Source of the DNA: Kiritimatiellia bacterium
GTDB taxonomy: Bacteria; Verrucomicrobiota; Kiritimatiellia; RFP12; UBA1067
NCBI GenBank assembly: GCA_017629455.1
Contig: JAGBXE010000130.1
Location: 1 to 17,210, forward strand
DNA length: 17,210 nucleotides
Reading direction: 5' to 3'
The notes below the pieces were generated by a model. That model saw only the letters and a list, made by a program, of their open reading frames with translations, searched no databases and was not told the origin of the DNA. Shown here piece by piece: positions 15,535-17,210 of this stretch. Numbering within the stretch: the stretch's first letter is position 1; each line of letters begins with the position of its first letter. The translations under genes were made by a program, and so were the position numbers.

Positions 15535-17210
15535 TTACTTAGCAAGCTCGGCAGTGACTGCCGCGAGAACGTCGCGAAGAGCCTTCGGGACGCGCTTGGC
15601 CGTCTTGGAGACGACCTTCGAATCCTTCGAAGCCTTTGCATCGTACTCGTCGTAGCTCTTGCCGATAGTCTCGATTTCCTTGATCCAACCAGCCTTGTCG
15701 ACCTTGAGAATTTCCTTGAGGTCGGCAGGAACGACTTTGAACTTACCCTCGTTGTTGGAAAGATCGATATCTTTCTCAAGCGGGAGATTACCGATAGCTG
15801 TCTTGGTAGCCTTGACCTTGCCATCGATACGATCGCAGATCCACTTAAGAACGCGGCTATTGTCGCCAAAGCCGGGCCACATAAAGCGACCATCGTCACC
15901 CTTGCGGAACCAGTTGACGAAGTAGATCTTAGGAAGCTTCGTAGCGTCGGCGCTCGTGCGCTCCATTTCCAACCAGTGCTGGAAGTAGTCGGCAACGTTG
16001 TAACCGAAGAACGGAAGCATCGCCATAGGATCGCGGCGGACCTGACCGATCTGATCGGAAATGACAGCGGCCGTAACTTCGGAGCCAGCGGCAGAACCCA
16101 TGAACACGCCATGTGCCCAGCTCTTAGCTTCGTTGACGAGAGGAATCGTGGAAGGACGACGGCCGCCGAAGAGAATTGCATCAATCGGAACGCCCGTGGG
16201 CTTCTTGTTGTAAAGGCCGTTGAAACCAGCCTTGTCAAGAACGGGGCAGTTCTCTGCAGGAGCCGTGAAGCGCGAGTTCTTGTGAGCTGCAACGTAACCG
16301 GATTCCTTGATTTCCTTCTTCGTCATGCCAGGCTTCGGGCCCATGCGGTAAGGATCGTCCTTGCAGATGTAGCAAGGATTGCCCTGCCAGTCGATACCTT
16401 CCTTGGGAGCCTTAACGCCCATATCTTCCCACCAGATGTCGCCATCGGGAGTGAGAACAACGTTCGTGAAGATCGTGCCCTTCTTGCAGCTCTTAAGCGC
16501 GTTGGGGTTCGAGTCCATCGAAGTGCCCGGCGCAACGCCGAAGAAGCCGTTCTCAGGGTTAATAGCATAGAGACGACCATCGTCGCCAGGCTTAATCCAA
16601 GCAATATCATCGCCGATTGTCTGAAGCTTCCAGCCCTTGAGCTTGGGCTCCATCATCGCGAGGTTCGTCTTGCCGCATGCAGACGGGAACGCGGCTGTGA
16701 CGTGGTACTGCTTCTTCTCGGGAGAAGTGAGCGTGAGGATGAGCATGTGCTCAGCCATCCAACCCTGATCCTTCGCCATCTTCGAAGCGATACGAAGAGC
16801 AAAGCACTTCTTGCCGAGGAGAGCGTTGCCGCCGTAACCAGAACCGACCGACCAAATTTCGCGCTCTTCAGGGAACTGGGTGATGAACTTGTCATCAATG
16901 TTCTTAGCGCAAGGCCATGCCGTATCCTTCTGACCCTTCTTAAGAGGCGCACCGACGGAATGAATGCAAGGAATAAATTCGCCATCCTTGCCGAGCTGCT
17001 TAATAACCTGATCGCCAGTGCGCGTCATGATGTTCATATTGACAACGACGTAAGGCGAGTCGGTAAGCTCGATACCGTACTGAGTGATCGGGTTGCCGAT
17101 CGGGCCCATTGCAAAAGGAATGACGTACATCGTACGGCCCTTCATACAGCCCTTGTAGCTCTTTTCCATCAAAGGCTTCATGACATCGGGGTCAACCCAA
17201 TGGTTGGTAG
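15535..17210 (-). CDS. pckG: Phosphoenolpyruvate carboxykinase (GTP), 5' end outside the window
   Basis: PckG interconverts oxaloacetate plus GTP with PEP, CO2 and GDP. In fermenting anaerobes it can run towards oxaloacetate on the way to succinate. About 558 residues of roughly 600 are present. The frame continues upstream of the first ATG (17181) as TNHWVDPDV, matching the family's TNHW motif, so the real start lies beyond position 17210. Motifs seen are [14 protein letters not shown], the P-loop [10 protein letters not shown] with its GTP-type Cys, DDIAW, WEDMG and FGGRRP. These identify the GTP class, not the ATP class (PckA). Lysine is nearly always AAG, unlike the mixed AAA/AAG of the neighbours, which fits high expression. 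It ends six bases before atpD, suggesting a shared transcript. Confidence 0.98.
   Translation of the reverse strand, partial: TNHWVDPDVMKPLMEKSYKGCMKGRTMYVIPFAMGPIGNPITQYGIELTDSPYVVVNMNIMTRTGDQVIKQLGKDGEFIPCIHSVGAPLKKGQKDTAWPCAKNIDDKFITQFPEEREIWSVGSGYGGNALLGKKCFALRIASKMAKDQGWMAEHMLILTLTSPEKKQYHVTAAFPSACGKTNLAMMEPKLKGWKLQTIGDDIAWIKPGDDGRLYAINPENGFFGVAPGTSMDSNPNALKSCKKGTIFTNVVLTPDGDIWWEDMGVKAPKEGIDWQGNPCYICKDDPYRMGPKPGMTKKEIKESGYVAAHKNSRFTAPAENCPVLDKAGFNGLYNKKPTGVPIDAILFGGRRPSTIPLVNEAKSWAHGVFMGSAAGSEVTAAVISDQIGQVRRDPMAMLPFFGYNVADYFQHWLEMERTSADATKLPKIYFVNWFRKGDDGRFMWPGFGDNSRVLKWICDRIDGKVKATKTAIGNLPLEKDIDLSNNEGKFKVVPADLKEILKVDKAGWIKEIETIGKSYDEYDAKASKDSKVVSKTAKRVPKALRDVLAAVTAELAK

Noticed and set aside
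15528..16292. Minus-strand frame of 254 codons in a shifted frame inside pckG
   Set aside because: It is dominated by Arg, Ser, Leu and Thr with no motif, while the pckG frame is unmistakable over the same bases.
1..17210. CRISPR array, tRNA, rRNA, transposon or prophage
   Set aside because: I saw no regularly spaced repeats, no cloverleaf-like segment, no transposase or integrase frame, and no terminal repeats.

Overview
This is a bacterial window of about 17 kb with roughly even GC. It is gene-dense, with two converging gene blocks that meet around 13245. The gene content is a GTP-type PEP carboxykinase, V-type rather than F-type ATPase subunits, a secreted two-domain esterase for plant cell-wall polymers, and several genes without Shine-Dalgarno (SD) sequences. 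This suggests an anaerobic, fibre-degrading bacterium, possibly from the Planctomycetes-Verrucomicrobia group (for example a gut Verrucomicrobiota or Kiritimatiellota lineage). That placement is inference; no rRNA gene is present to settle it. I saw no transposase, prophage gene, CRISPR array, tRNA or rRNA.

Layout. Positions 1-320 hold a weak partial reading frame, a long inverted repeat and a promoter. A tightly packed plus-strand block follows: argJ (arginine/ornithine synthesis), lepA (elongation factor 4), a secreted CE1-like plus CE15 esterase, nadD (NAD synthesis) with an unusual iron-sulfur C-terminal domain, and ilvB-ilvN (branched-chain amino acids). After 63 bases containing a second promoter come an unrecognised 645-residue protein, a lone Dpp/Opp-type permease, and hrpB (DExH helicase) split into two overlapping frames. 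The minus-strand block, read from the right edge leftwards, is pckG (5' end cut off by the window), atpD and atpI of a V-type ATPase. The blocks converge with two bases between stop codons.

How the genes work together. Most of the plus-strand genes are unrelated housekeeping and biosynthesis genes sharing transcripts; only ilvB/ilvN, and the two halves of hrpB, are obvious functional partners. The minus-strand genes link PEP/oxaloacetate metabolism to two subunits of a V-ATPase whose other subunits are not here.

The most striking item is nadD. Its reading frame runs without interruption into a CPC...CPC...CHC six-cysteine module like the catalytic subunit of ferredoxin-thioredoxin reductase, giving a predicted redox-active, 4Fe-4S-bearing NAD-synthesis enzyme. 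Other points of interest are the split hrpB, the unknown 645-residue protein paired with an orphan permease, two near-leaderless extended -10 promoters, and the V-ATPase D-I pair placed behind pckG with no K subunit following.
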